Shown: positions 17,749-30,833 of the stretch, piece after piece
Layout: each line of letters begins with the position of its first letter
How positions within the stretch are numbered: position 1 is the stretch's first letter
NCBI GenBank assembly: GCA_949358305.1
Contig: OX442315.1
Span: 18,254,427-18,318,426 of the forward strand
DNA length: 64,000 nucleotides
Direction: 5' to 3'
Source: Strigamia acuminata
Taxonomy: Eukaryota > Arthropoda > Chilopoda > Geophilomorpha > Linotaeniidae
Translations under genes and position numbers: made by a program
The notes under the pieces: generated by a model
What the model was told of the DNA's origin: nothing
What the model saw: only the letters and a program-made list of their open reading frames with translations
Database searches by the model: none

Positions 17749-19093
17749 TATTTTTTTTTGTTGTTACGATTAATAAGACTAAAAAATTAAAACATTTCGG
17801 GGCACATTTATTGCAATTTCTTTGTACAGCTGCTAAAATGAATACATGTATTTTTTTCTTTTTGTGAATTTTGTAAATAACAGTACTGTTAAATAAAACA
17901 AAAGGTTTACACAGCTGCTAAATAGTACAGGTAGTTTTTTTTTTTTTTACTTTCAAGGATGGCTTGTTACACTTAAAATTAAAAAATAAAAATTTCTAGA
18001 GTTCAGATATATAAATAGCAAAAAAACAAAGAAAAGAAAAAAAAACTAATAAAAATATTTAAATGAATTAATAAAAAACAAAAAAAAAATGTATATAAAA
18101 ATTCATTCTTTCATGTTAAGTGAATAAAACCAGATTTAAACGAATCTGGCACCAACATGAAACCAACACACATAATGTAACCAAATACATTATTCATTTA
18201 ATCATTTCCCTCCAAGAAAGATAAAACATATGAGACTTAATCACTTTAAAGCGAAATACACGTTAGAAGCACCAACTGAATCAGAATTAAATTTTTTTAT
18301 TAATTAATTAATTAATCATCCATCATCACAACAACATGACTTTAGTTAACTATTACAACACGCATTAAATTCATACCAAAACTTCGTCACATACCTGAGT
18401 CGGACTTAAATATGAAAAAACCAAGCCTAAAGCTTCGCAACATTAATTAGAAATGTGCTAAATTAGCTGCAAAAGATGAGTTAGTAACTGTTAAGTACTT
18501 ATAATAGTGCATGCAATTATAATTGAAACTCTCACATGGAAATGCATTGAAACTGGTATGGTTTGACTCATTGGAAATCCAAGTCATTTGCCCAAGATTA
18601 CACAAAATTAAATTAAATTATAATTTTTCAAATAAATTACTATTAATTACTTAATTATATATACATTTAACGTAGAAGAGATTTTTTTTTTGTATAGTTT
18701 ACACTTTTTTTTTCCTTGTAAATTAGGGACATGTAACTGCCATCTCAAAAAAAAATTCATAATAAAAAAAATAATGAAAAAAAAACAACAACTTAAGCCA
18801 GACATTAAGATTAAACATCACTCGTTGTGTTACAAATCGATAAACTGGAATGCATAATTTCTAAACACAAAAAACGCAACAAAAAAATCTCATGCAAGTA
18901 GAAAAATGACAATTTTTTACCACGTAAACTAAATTAACTATACACAAACTACTTTTTAAGTTCCATTTAACGTGGAATTCTTCGTATTCTTAAAAAATAC
19001 CGCTTCTAAATTACAAAATTCGTCGTCTAACAGCCACACTTCCGGTTCCCCTCTCCCGCTTCTTTAAGTACAGACGAGTTGAAAAATCTCGAT
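17749..19093. other. Convergent 3' UTRs of the CH/filamin and APC genes
   Basis: AT-rich DNA of about 1.3 kb with AATAAA signals on both strands, for example near 17894. Probably the two 3' UTRs. No RNA or protein gene is visible. Confidence 0.5.
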
Positions 19094-22000
19094 TCACACC
19101 GTTGTTATTAAGCAATTATTCGTTTTAGGTTGCGGCGGCGCTTGTTCGTCCCCACAAGGGTCCCTTTGTTTAATTAAATAAGGTAAATTTACCTTCGTCG
19201 GTGTCGGTATAAGAGATTTTCCTCTCGCACAATTCGGGTTGTAATTAAAAGGCGCGACGATAGCGGAGGCGGCGGCGGGTTTCGTCTCCAATCTTCGCCC
19301 GTCCTCGCCGCCGCCGAAAGCATTCAAAGTTTTAGGCCTCTCGAGATGGTGGCCCGTGTATAAAGGTTTGCTAATTTCCACACTCGATTTCGACTTGCCG
19401 TCCTCGAGCTTCGCCGTCGGTCTATCCTCTCTGCTCATCGGTATAATGGAACAAAGTTTACTGTCGACCGAAGGCGACTTTGTGAACGTCTTGTTTTGCG
19501 TTTGGTTTTTGTCTTCGAATTTCAGTCCCGCTTGAGCCTCACTTTCGACGACTCCACTCGCTATTTTCTCGTACGTCGAACTCCTCGGTAACCCCGAAGG
19601 TTTCTTCGCCACTTTTTCCTCCGGATTTTTCTTCCACATTGCGGCCACTTTGCTCACCACTTGTTTCTTCACCAAATTCGACCCCGGCGCTTTTTTACTC
19701 GACGCAGTGGAGTTGTTGGAAGACAAACTCAAGTTGGATCCATTATTCAACGAGCCGGACCGGCTCCTGGCGTTTCCGGTGGGGGTTTTTCGTCCGTTTG
19801 CTAAACCTATGCTTTGATTACTCGCCGAATTCTTCATGGCGGGAACGTTGCTTCCCTTTTTCAAATTGCTCATGCTGCTGCTCACTTTGCGGTTCATCGG
19901 CGACGGAGTCTGAACTCGTCGTCCGTACGCGGGTTTGTTCGCGCTCCCGTTGCTCTTTACGCTCGAATTCGTCGCGTTCCGATCGTCCAAGCTCTTCGAC
20001 TGCACCTTGCGCAGTCTGTTCTCCCCCGTCGTGCCGTTCGTGGCCGGTTGTTTCATTTTTGTCGGTGAAATTTTCGGCGCAACTGGTTGCGACGGTTTGT
20101 CTTTAGTGAACGTTCCTTGCTTCACCGGCGGTTTGGGTTTGTCGTCGTTTGTTTCGACGTCGGTTTCGTTTTTCGTCGACCGATCGTTCACTTTAAACGT
20201 GTCTTTTCTAATGACTGCCCTCGACGCGTTGCAATTGCTCGTCTTTCGCGTCATCGTTGCCGAATTCACTCCGACGGGTTTGTTTACGTTCACGTTCACG
20301 CCGTTTTTCGTCTGCTGGTTCTGAGTGCTCCTCAAAGCCGCAGTCCTCGTCGATTTCACCGCCGTTTCCCTCGATCGCGGACTTTCGCACCTCGGCTGCG
20401 GCCCCGCCGACGGTTTGGGCCTCGGCTTGGTCACCGATCGCCGTTTTCCTCGTATCGCTTTGGGACTCGCATCGTTATCCACCTGCACGCTCGGCGCTCT
20501 ATTCTTAATAATGTCGGAAGCTTTGAGAATTCGAGGCCTCCTGCACGCCATAATGTCGGGCGCGCTTAAAACCTCGGAATCCGACCTCTCGGTGTCCGAG
20601 TCGTTCGAAACCAAAGACAACGTCTCGCATTCTATAAATACATCTTCGTTCAACGACGAATCTTCGTTGTACGCGTTCTGCCTGCACTCTATCAACGTCG
20701 AAACGACTAAATTCGCATTCTCCTGCAACGCCTGCACAACTTCGGGTGTAATTTCTAACGAATGTTCGCTCGCTTGCGACCTCGTGGTGACATCCAACGA
20801 ATTATCGCTCGCCTGGGACTTCCCGCTGCCGTTTTGCTTGTTCGAATCGTTCACGTAAGTATGGTTTAGCTCGCCCGCATCATCTTCGGGCAGCTCGTTG
20901 TCCGTGTCGGTATCACTCCCGAGCGTGGCGGTCACGTCGTTGTTCGTGCTGTTGTATTCGGTCAAATCTTGCAACATCGAAGGCGGATTAACGTTTTCGA
21001 TGAATTCCGAATTACAGCTGCTCCTCATGCTGCCGATCGTGGCCGCTTCACGCGCATAGAACTCGGCCATCGCGATCGCCGGCCGAATAGCGTCGAACAA
21101 CACCTCCGAAGTCAAACTGCCCCTCAGGATTTCAACTTCGGGTCGAGTTTCGACTTCCGAAGCAATACTGGCCACGCTGTATATACTAGAGGTCAAATCC
21201 ATCTCTTCCATGACAGACGGCGGTTGCACGTTCTCCAAAATGTCCGAATAGCACGAGTTTTCATTATCCGGTCCTTTCGAAGCGTCGGTACTGGTAATCA
21301 AAGCTCGGCGCACAAACTGAGGAATATTCTTGTGCACTGGGATTCCCGACCGTCTAACGCTGCCTCCCGAGGTTTCCATCCGCCTCTGGTTTTTCGTCTC
21401 GCTCGACAACTTCTCCGAAGAGCAACTGTTGACCATGCTGCAATTAATCGACGGCAAATCGCCCATCACCGACGGAGGCTTCACGTCGTCCAGATCCATG
21501 CTAGCTGCACTGTGGTTCATGCTTTCGGGCAAGTTGCTCGCTTGTTCTTCAATCTCCTCGGCCAAACGTCCAGCCTCGAGTTGGAAAACTTTGGATTCGG
21601 ATAAACCTCCAATTTGTTCGTATTTATCCGCTACGACTTCGTAAGTGGCTTCACAGCCAAGTGTCGTCTCTTCGTTACTCATTTCTTGTTGAGCTTGACT
21701 AATGGCTTCCTGAGATGAGTCATGCTTATTTTCTGCATCAGCTGTCGAGTTCCGTTCTCTGCAATTGCCGTTTGAATCAGCCGCAACTGGTTTCTCCGTT
21801 TTTTTCTCCTCTTTGCATCGTCCGTCAACGTGATTTTTTCTTTTCTTTTTCTCCGAAACCGAATTCCTGTTCTTTGGCATGCCGGAACTGATGCATTCGT
21901 CCAACAAGGCTTGATCGTCGGCCGAAGGTTCGCATATCGATTCGATACTCAACGCACTCAATGGCGAATTGTTTGAAAAACACATCGGAGTGTTCTCGAC

Positions 22001-25000
22001 TAAATAATTTTTCCCGTAGTCCTGGAAAACCGTCCGCTCGGTCGCGTGATTCGAAATATTTGAAGGTTCCGTGCCGTGATTTCGTGCCAAATTAGTGCCG
22101 ATGTTGTATTTACCTAGGTAAGTAGCAACAATCTCGTATAGTAATTCATTTTCAAGCAAAAACAAACAAAAACTTACCTGAAATTCTGTACAACACGTTC
22201 TCCTTATGCGCGCGTCGTTCCTGCCCAGTCTCATCGTCGATGAGACTCAACGAACTCAGCGAATCTTGTCTGGATAATCCCGGAGTTCCTTCTTCGGCGT
22301 AATTATGGAGCGTGTCTGGCGCTTCGTACGTGTATTCCACCTGTTGTTTCGCCGGTTTTCGTTCGATTTTTCCTTTCGGTTTATCTCCCACCGAATCAAT
22401 CGTCAAATCACTCAAGGAACTAAAGCCGGAGATGTTTCTGGGAGTCCCCTCGTCCGCGTAGACCACCAACGAATCCGACGAGCAACTGACAAAACCATTC
22501 GTGTTTTTAGTCGCGCCGTTTTGACTGGCAGGCGCCGAAGGGCGTTGTTTGTGCACTAAGCGGCTGGGCGTCACGGAATTCCGTCCTCGATCCGCGCCAG
22601 TGGAGTCGTGGCAAATGTCGTTGCGTTGCATTTTGTTCTTCGGCATGCCGGATTGAATGCATTCAGCCAGCATCAGCTCTTCCGAATTATCGTATTCAGC
22701 TTCGAAGGAGTTATAGCAATCTGCTCTCGCTTTGGAAGCGTTGTCTTTGTTTTCTCGCGCATCGTTCATCGGTTTGTAAGTCGTTGCCGACATGTTACTA
22801 GCGGCTGCGTTCATCGGCGAGCGTACGTCACGCACGTTGTTTGCTTTGACGGGAATTCCGCTGGTTTTTGCTCTGGGGATTCCGCTTATTTTGTTCACCT
22901 TGCTAAGTAGTTTCGAATTGTTGTATTTTCTTTGATTGCTGTTGTTTGGCATTCCTGAATTGATGCAAGCAGCTAGCATCTCTTCTTCGTTCTCTTCACC
23001 TTCGGAAATATGTTTATTCCCCGTGCATTGTTCACTGGAGGGTAAATGTAATTCCTGCTGCTGAAGGAGAAAAATTATTATAAATTCTTATGATAAAAAT
23101 TAGTTTGAAATCAATTACTTGTAAATTGATTTCCCGACTGGATTTCCCCACATTTTTCTCGACCAAATCATTCGACTTCTCGTCATCGATCATTAAAGAG
23201 CTCAAACTCGTTGCAGTTGAAAACCCGTTGGGCGTGTCTTCGGTGGCGTAAGCGCGAAGCGTGTCAGAAAACGGATCGCAATTACTTTCCTTTTGTTCGG
23301 AGTTAGATTTTGAAAAATCGATGTTGTCCTTGGTTCTTTTCGGACTGCATGGCATTGTCTGACTCGGCGAATCAGGAAGATCACTCGGCGAAAGCACCCC
23401 ACTCGCCCGTCGACTAAATTAAATCGAAAAATATACATTTTTTAAAGAAATTTCACACACTTTTATTGAATTCAATTAAATTCAAATACCTGAAATCGCT
23501 CACAACAGAACTGCGATCATCATGGATCGAATGCTGATCAAAACTACTCAACGAGCCCAGAGAACTGCATCGCGAAAACATCAACGGGGTCTCTTCGGCA
23601 ACGTTTTCCTCACCAAACGAAACGCTTTTCACTATAAAAAAAATTTAAAAAAAATTTAAAATAACAAAAATTATTAAATAAATTTCTTTATTCTTTACCT
23701 TCTTTGATTTCCTTGCAATCATTTTGCACTCGCGTTGGTTTCTCTTCACAAACGACCTCGCCTGTTTTCTCGTCTTTAATATCCGCTTTCAAATCATCGT
23801 CACCAATTTCAATCTCTTTATCACCACTTAAAATACTGCTCAGCGAGCTCACACGCGAAAAACAAACGGGCGTTCCCTCGACGCAATACGGTACTGGTTT
23901 ATCAGCATCAGCGTAATTGCAGTCGCTCTTCAAATTCTTCTCCGCCGACGACTTCTCCCTCACCTCTCTCAAATCGCTCATCGAGGTTGCATTTGAAAAA
24001 TTCAGCGGCGTCCCCTCCATACAGTAAGTGGTCAGCGTGTCGTCGTGAACCGATGGATTCTTATCACCAAAACTGTTGGGATAATAAACCGGTTTCGGCT
24101 CCGGTGGCCTATAATTGTCCAAATCATCATTTTCCTCATGATACTGCAAGCTGTAATTAATCGGCTGTTCCTCAAAATCAGTTTCGTTATAAGTAGCAAA
24201 AAGCTTTCCATCGTCGCTCTCGGTTTTGTGACATCTTTCGTTGATCCCCTGCCAATGCCTATTGGTCAACTTATTCTGTTGTTTATTCATAACCTCCACT
24301 TGACTTTTATCCTTGTGCAATTTCTCGCAAATATCAATTTTCTTGTCGTTGTCCGTGTATTTGAAACTGCACTTTTCCCGCTCCTCCTGGCACGAAAAAT
24401 CGTTCGAATTCCGGTTACTATACTTGCTGTTAAAGTCCGAATATTTATCGTAGATGCCGTGCGAGCCAGCTTGCGGCGCCGCATTCGCATCACCGTACTG
24501 AGTGGGCAAAATCGAATTATACGAAAGCAAATTCTTGTCCCCGTGCGGTCCGATGAACTTCCTATCCAAACTATTACTCAATCCATCTTCGAGCGCAACT
24601 TGCCTGACCACCTCCTTCATGACCTGAGAGATTCGACTCGACTCCTGACAGGTGAGACCGGCTTTATAAAACCCATCGTTCGACTCCTGCTGCTTCCATC
24701 CGCTGCATTGATTCTCCTCTTTCTGAATTCTGAACTCCCCGTCATCCATTTGACTCAAAATCAAATCGGAATGCGCCCTGCCCACGCTATCCTTACTGGC
24801 CGACCGAGTCACAAACTTGAGTCCAGCTTGACCATCGATACTGCAATGCAGTCTATTGTGATGGTGGCCGTTATCCGGCAACGAATATCGCGAATCAATT
24901 CGATGCGTGGGACTCGATTTCGGACTATCGATGTTGTCGCACGTCTCGGCTAAATTTTGGTCAATTTCCGCTTCCAACGCCCTTTGTTTGCGGACAAGTA

Positions 25001-28000
25001 ACGACGGGACATTTGTTTTCTGTCCGTCGATGGTGCCGGGTGTAGCCAGAGCCATTCCTTGAGGTTTAGCTGCCAAGAGGTTCTTCAGTGCGGCCGAGCT
25101 GCCCATGGAGATCATTTTGTGTTTGGAATGCACTAAATTCCGCAGCATGCTAACGGCGCCCATTTCCCACAGGCTTTGTTGGTCTTTCACGCATCGTGCG
25201 GACAAATTCCAAAGCGTTCCGCAAGCGTTGCTCACGATCGTCAGACTCGACGAGCGTAAATGTTGCAGTAATATTTGTAAACAGTTGTGCTGCCTCAAAA
25301 CGGCTCTGTAGTCTTCTCTCACTGCGATTTGGCTCGATATGTTGCGGAGTATTCCACCTCCGTTTTCGATTATGGCTAAAGTTTTCGACGAACTTTTGTA
25401 AGTCAAAGTGCCGACGAGAAATGCCAACGCACCGTCCACGGCACAAATGTCCGATTTGTTGATGCTGCAATGCGCGGACAGATTCCAAAGTGCTGACAAA
25501 ATACTCTTCAGCGTCGACTCTTTCTTGCCCTCCATGGCGGCCTTCATCAGAGTTGTCACTGCGCCGACTTCGCGCAACATTTTCTTGCTTGCAGGATCGG
25601 CGCGCCAGGACAAATTGCGCAGCACGCTCGAAACAACCTGAAAATGACCGATAAATTAATGTATTCAATTCGGATAAATCTCGAAATTAAATTACTTGTC
25701 GCAAATCCTCGCTCGGTGAATGGAGTTGCGAGACCAAAGCGCACAGAAACGATTTAAACGAACAAAGCAGCGCTTTGTTGGTGCCGTCGCCAAATGTTAA
25801 ATTTGTAAGCGCCATTCCAGCGTACCGACGTGACGTCACACAATGCTGGTCATTAGTATCGCCGTGAACGGCATAATCCGCTTCGATTAACTCCGCAATG
25901 GCTTGAAGACCGCCTAACTGACACATCGCGTGTCTGTGTTCTTCATCAAATGACAATTTCATAAGAGCAGCCATAGCAGGACCCGGATGCTGTTCCATAT
26001 TACCTACAAATTTACTTATGTATAGCTTATCCAACAAAAAAAATTAATAAATCCATTTTTTTTTTACTTGCAGCACTGGGATTGTGTTGGTCATTTTTTT
26101 CTAATTCGTTATTCTCCTGTAAACTATCACAGTAATCCCTAATTTGTTCTAGCAGTCTCAAAACCCTCGCTTCACGTCTTCCCCGTTTGTCGTCAGGATG
26201 AGCGTGCACGATATTATGCAAGGCTTTACTTGCACGCATTCGCACCTCGCGATTCGAGCAAGCATCCGAACCGCTCGACTCTTTGTCGCCGCCGTATAAT
26301 AACTGGATGAGCAACGGCATGCATCCTAAAAATAGAAAATTCAAATTTAGAAATAATCTATTTTTTAAAAATTCTTTTATTATCTATACCAGATTGTCGC
26401 ATAGCAACGCAACTGTCTTGCGAGCTCGACATTGCAAGAAGTCGCTTGCTCATTTCATCTTTATCGTGAGATCCAAGTAAAGATAGTAAAGAATATACAA
26501 CTTCCACCTAAAATAAATAAATAAATTAATTAATTAATAACAAATTAAGTTGGATTTCGTTACCTTTGTTCCCAGTTGGTGCATATGAATTCTTCTTGCA
26601 GAGCAACTTGAGTTCACGCTGGAAGTAAAACTCATTACACTTGATGTTTCCTGATTAGCCAGTCCAAGGAGACTTGAATTCATTTCTCCTACAGTACTTG
26701 GTCCACTGTGCCATAATGCAACTGTTAAATTTGTAAAAGGATAAAAATATAATTTGTCTCTCTCAATCAAGCCTTTAACAGCAGTTCACAAATAGATATT
26801 TCCTCTTTGGTACCCCACAACTACACAATAAGACTTAAGGCGCACTAAATGTGGCTCTTTGCCAAATGATTGCATCATCGGCGGAAGAATACCTTTTTCT
26901 AGCGGCCAAGCACCATGACTAAACGCTGACGAGTTATTCTCGCCGTTGACGTGTCCATTTGATGATAAGCAATCGGTCGGATATAGATCAATAGTGGTTT
27001 GGGTTGCACTAGTAGTCATGTTTGATGATTTGTTGCTCATTGACCTAATACAACCTTTATGAAAATTAACATCTGGAATCTAAATTTAAAAAAAATAAAA
27101 ATTAAAAAAAAAAAAAAAAATTGATTCTTTTTCGTCATTGTATTACATTGTCTTTAATTATAGTGTCTCCATTTTCAACATTGTTTCGTGTGTTTGCAAA
27201 CTATAAAACGAACGTTAAAATTATTTTCACAAAAAAAAAATTATTAAGAAATTGTTTACCTTTTGAGTTTGTTCTCGCAATTTATCCATCTCTTGATCAA
27301 TCAATTGCAGATTCTGTGACCGAACATTGTATCGGCGTATGATTTCGTTGTCGGAACCAAATTTTTGTTGCTTCAACTCTCGTAATCGACAACTCTCTTG
27401 CTGCAATTCACGACAGGCGCCCTCTTTCTCACTTGTATACTGTAACAACAAACTCATTTATTATTTAACACAAAGGAAACAATTATTTCACATTAACACA
27501 CATGGCTGAAATTGAAATAAACATTTGTATCGTTCATCAACTTACATTGTCCGCTAAAGCCAAACACTGTTCTTCTCTTTTCAGTCGTTCTAGTTGATTA
27601 AGAAACCAAACACGTTCCTTTTCTTCACTTTCTATATCATTTATAATCTTCAGTCTGTCCTCCAAATTAAATTAATGCAACAATTCACTATCGATAAATA
27701 AAATCCAACGTCAAAATCTATAAAATTATACCTTTCATTATGCAATTCCTGGAGCATGGTGTGAATAACTTCACAACTCGGTTTGTACTCGCTTAAGAAA
27801 TTCATTAGAGGACCGTCGGAATATTTCGACTTGGATGTCTGAAATGACTTTGTCCAAGTGCTTCTGTTGTTTTCGAAATGCCCATTTAGAGTCATATCTA
27901 AAAATTATATTTTAAAAAGAAAATTTATCGTATTAATTAAAATTACAATCAAATAATTTCCTTTTCCTTCGGTCGAACACACCCACATTTCGCTAATTGC

Positions 28001-28391
28001 TAAAGTCATCCCTTTTGCTTTATATTCTGATTAACATTTCCACTAACCCTAAAATCGACTCTAACTAAATTCCGTGATGAATGCTATGAGCTACGCTTCA
28101 TGATTTCAATTAAAGTTGAGCTTAATTCGACATTTCAAGGTAAAATAAAAAATGTTAAAATAAAAAAATTTAGAAAACTGAAACAAAAATGTAAAAATAA
28201 ATAGTAAAAAATTGGAATTTTTACCATTTGAATTTTGATCTGGTAGTTGTTGCGCTAAATTTGAGGCAACTCCATCTGTTCTACTGTCAAGGTCTTGTTG
28301 CATGCTCTTGTGAAGATGAGCGAACAAGTCCTTCATGCTGCAAGCATCGTCTTCTAAGATTACCTTGTGGCTGGAATTATTTTGTTCGATC
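19094..28391 (-). CDS. Apc: Adenomatous polyposis coli (APC) protein
   Basis: Scaffold of the beta-catenin destruction complex in Wnt signalling, also a microtubule and cortex organiser. Predicted exons: 28391-28225, 27897-27732, 27654-27546, 27439-27260, 27079 to about 26863, 26721-26564, 26507-26390, 26325-26068, 26003-25696, 25637-23699, 23631-23490, 23413-23119, 23060-22178, 22113-19094. About 2,650 residues. Order seen: N-terminal coiled coil, armadillo repeats (exons 26.7-25.0 kb, for example LNLSAHCSINKSDICAVDGA region), a 15-residue catenin repeat (PINYSLQYHEENDDLD), seven 20-residue-type repeats (for example YCMEGTPLNFS, YATEDTPNGFS), three Axin-binding SAMP motifs (CINSGMP, CIQSGMP, CISSGMP), a Ser/Lys-rich basic region, and C-terminal ITTV, a class I PDZ ligand. 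The first coding exon and the 3' end of the exon starting at 27079 are unresolved. Confidence 0.94.
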
Positions 28392-30833
28392 CTATAAATG
28401 TACAAAATTAGAAAAATAAAATCATTTTTCAAAAATATTTTCGAATGACTCAGTGGGCACATTTCACATTTTTTAAACGTTTACGATGATTCAATACAAT
28501 TAATCCGTACATTCACGTCGTATATCTGTATTTACAACTAAGAATTTTCCGCTTCAATTTGCAGCCACCTGCAATACACTAAAATAAAACCCATGAGTCA
28601 TTTTTGATGGGGGATAAGGAGTCAAGTACGCTGAACCATCGACCGTCAAATATAGTTTCATCAACAAAAAATCAATAAAATTTATTTTCAAAACAAATAA
28701 ATTGAAAAAAATAAATAAATAATAAAACGATTTCATTCCTCTTAATATCAGTGATTTATTTTGTCGAATGATCATATTTTTGTGTTTTGTTTTAATTTAA
28801 TTTCCGGTGAACCATGTGGTTCCGCATTGCTAATTTTTGTTATTATTTTCATCGATAAAATGGTCGCCACAAATTCAAAAATCAACTGATTTTCCAAAAA
28901 ATGCAAAAATAGTTTTTTTTTTCAATAACCTAATTTGTTTATACTATAAATTACAAAAACAAATAAATTTAAAAATAAAAAGGGGGTTTCATCGTATGAA
29001 ATATTTTCAAATTCACAAATTAGACAGAAGAGCAACATACTCGTAGAAATGCATTACATAAATAAATTGATTATGTGACAGTTCCAGTCGCCCGAGTAAT
29101 ATATCCATTCAAATTGCTGCGTTTGAACTATTTTTTCAGCTGATAGTAATCGAATACAATAAAAACAGCTAAGCTTACAAATCCTGATCTTATATTTCAC
29201 AAGAGAAAGCTGTAATAGGACTAACTATAAGGTTTGATGCGAACACAACACAGCGTTTCAATCAAAATTATTTGAGGCGATAAAGGCTATGCGCAATTCT
29301 GCTGTGTTTTATGTAGCAAAATACAGCGAACTAAGTATTGAATAAAAATAATAGAAATGGTGTAATTACCTTGATCAAAATACGATATTTTAAGGACCTT
29401 TCTCTTACAAATGGTGGACTCGGTCACTGCTGCAGAGAAACCGCATTTGATGACATCACGCTCATTTCCTGTTCTGCTCTGGTTCTGGAACTACGGTGTT
29501 TTTAAAGCCACAAACGTGTTAGTTATAGCGCTTAAAAAAACGATGTCAAGCGATAATAAGTGAAAATATATTTCGAAATTAATTTTTCTTACAGCAAGAT
29601 GAATATTATCTGGTTTAGACAAAATTTTCGACCGGATATTAGGGTGTGCTGTGTGCTTTTCATCAATGCTGGCTATTTTCATCGCCAGATGGCGGTACAG
29701 TCTAATAAAGTTGAAGATTTGGGGCTCGAATTTGTTTGAGAGGCAAGAGGTGAATAAATAGTAAATATTTATTCAAATCAAATCTTTATCGCACTTGAAA
29801 AGCATTCGCAAATTTGTTAGCTTCAGTTGCGACATTTTGTTGTGTAATACTAATGACGACCCTCAGCCTGACTCATTTGTCAATTGCATTTGATGGACAG
29901 AGAAACTCAGGGGCAGCAAAATAAACTATTTTTCTTTTCATAAAACATCCTACGTCCTACTCGTTCCGTTGCTCATCTTTTTGTTGCTGGTAATCTTAGA
30001 TTGCCTGTGGGCCGCATAATGGACAGTTGTAACTGCTTCTTGTGTGAGAGAGATATTTTTTTTTGATCTCTGAGTGATGTTCATTTGTGTTTGGCAAATA
30101 TAGTGAATGAATGAGTGTCTTTTCTGATTTTGTTTTGCGTTATTTATTTATTTATTTTTTGTTTTTTGTATGTGGGGTGTCCCTCCTTGTTGGCTCATCT
30201 TTGTATTGAGTAATAAACTTTTATTATTATTAATCTTATATTTTTATTATAAATTCTAATGTTCTTTCCAGTTAATATTTCTTGGATGTTTCTTTTAAGC
30301 AACCTTGAAAAGAAACAGGAAATTAATCTTGTGAATGTTTTATTCTTTCCTGTTGTTGTCAGTTGTTATATATATCGTGTTTAATAACAATTTATCATTA
30401 TTTTGCGTGTTATGTATCAACTTTCTCACCAGCAATGGTTTCGTAGTCAATTTTTTACCATGTGAAATAATGCGAAATAGACAAACTGTCTTTCCAAAAT
30501 AAGAAGGTAAAAAACTCGATCTAACAACTATTGACGTAATTGAACGGTGAGGGGAAAAGATCGTCTGCTGACTGGCAATAATAAAGACTAGTTACAGCTG
30601 TTTAAAATCTTTAATTCTCTAAATAATTAAATGAAATCTCCAAGTTCAGTACCGTACCTGAAATACTAAAAATCCATACCCTACGTCATTACAATCTTCG
30701 ATTTTCTTGTTGTCGATACCCGTTAGTTGTCATTTCGAACTTGTTCTATTCAGTCACGGTTTTACTATACAGCGTCTTCGAACAAAAAAAACTTGGAAAT
30801 AAGCATGTCTAAGTATTAATTATTTCTTTAAAA
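28392..30833. other. APC upstream region and divergent intergenic DNA before Amt
   Basis: About 2.4 kb, AT-rich. It should contain the APC 5' UTR exon(s), with a likely start region near 29.4-29.7 kb, and the Amt promoter. Simple ATT repeats occur near 30.1-30.3 kb. I see no coding gene here. Confidence 0.4.

Noticed and set aside
19639-22910. Long plus-strand open frames opposite the APC last exons
   Set aside because: They are antisense shadows of a well-supported APC coding sequence and show no domain of their own.
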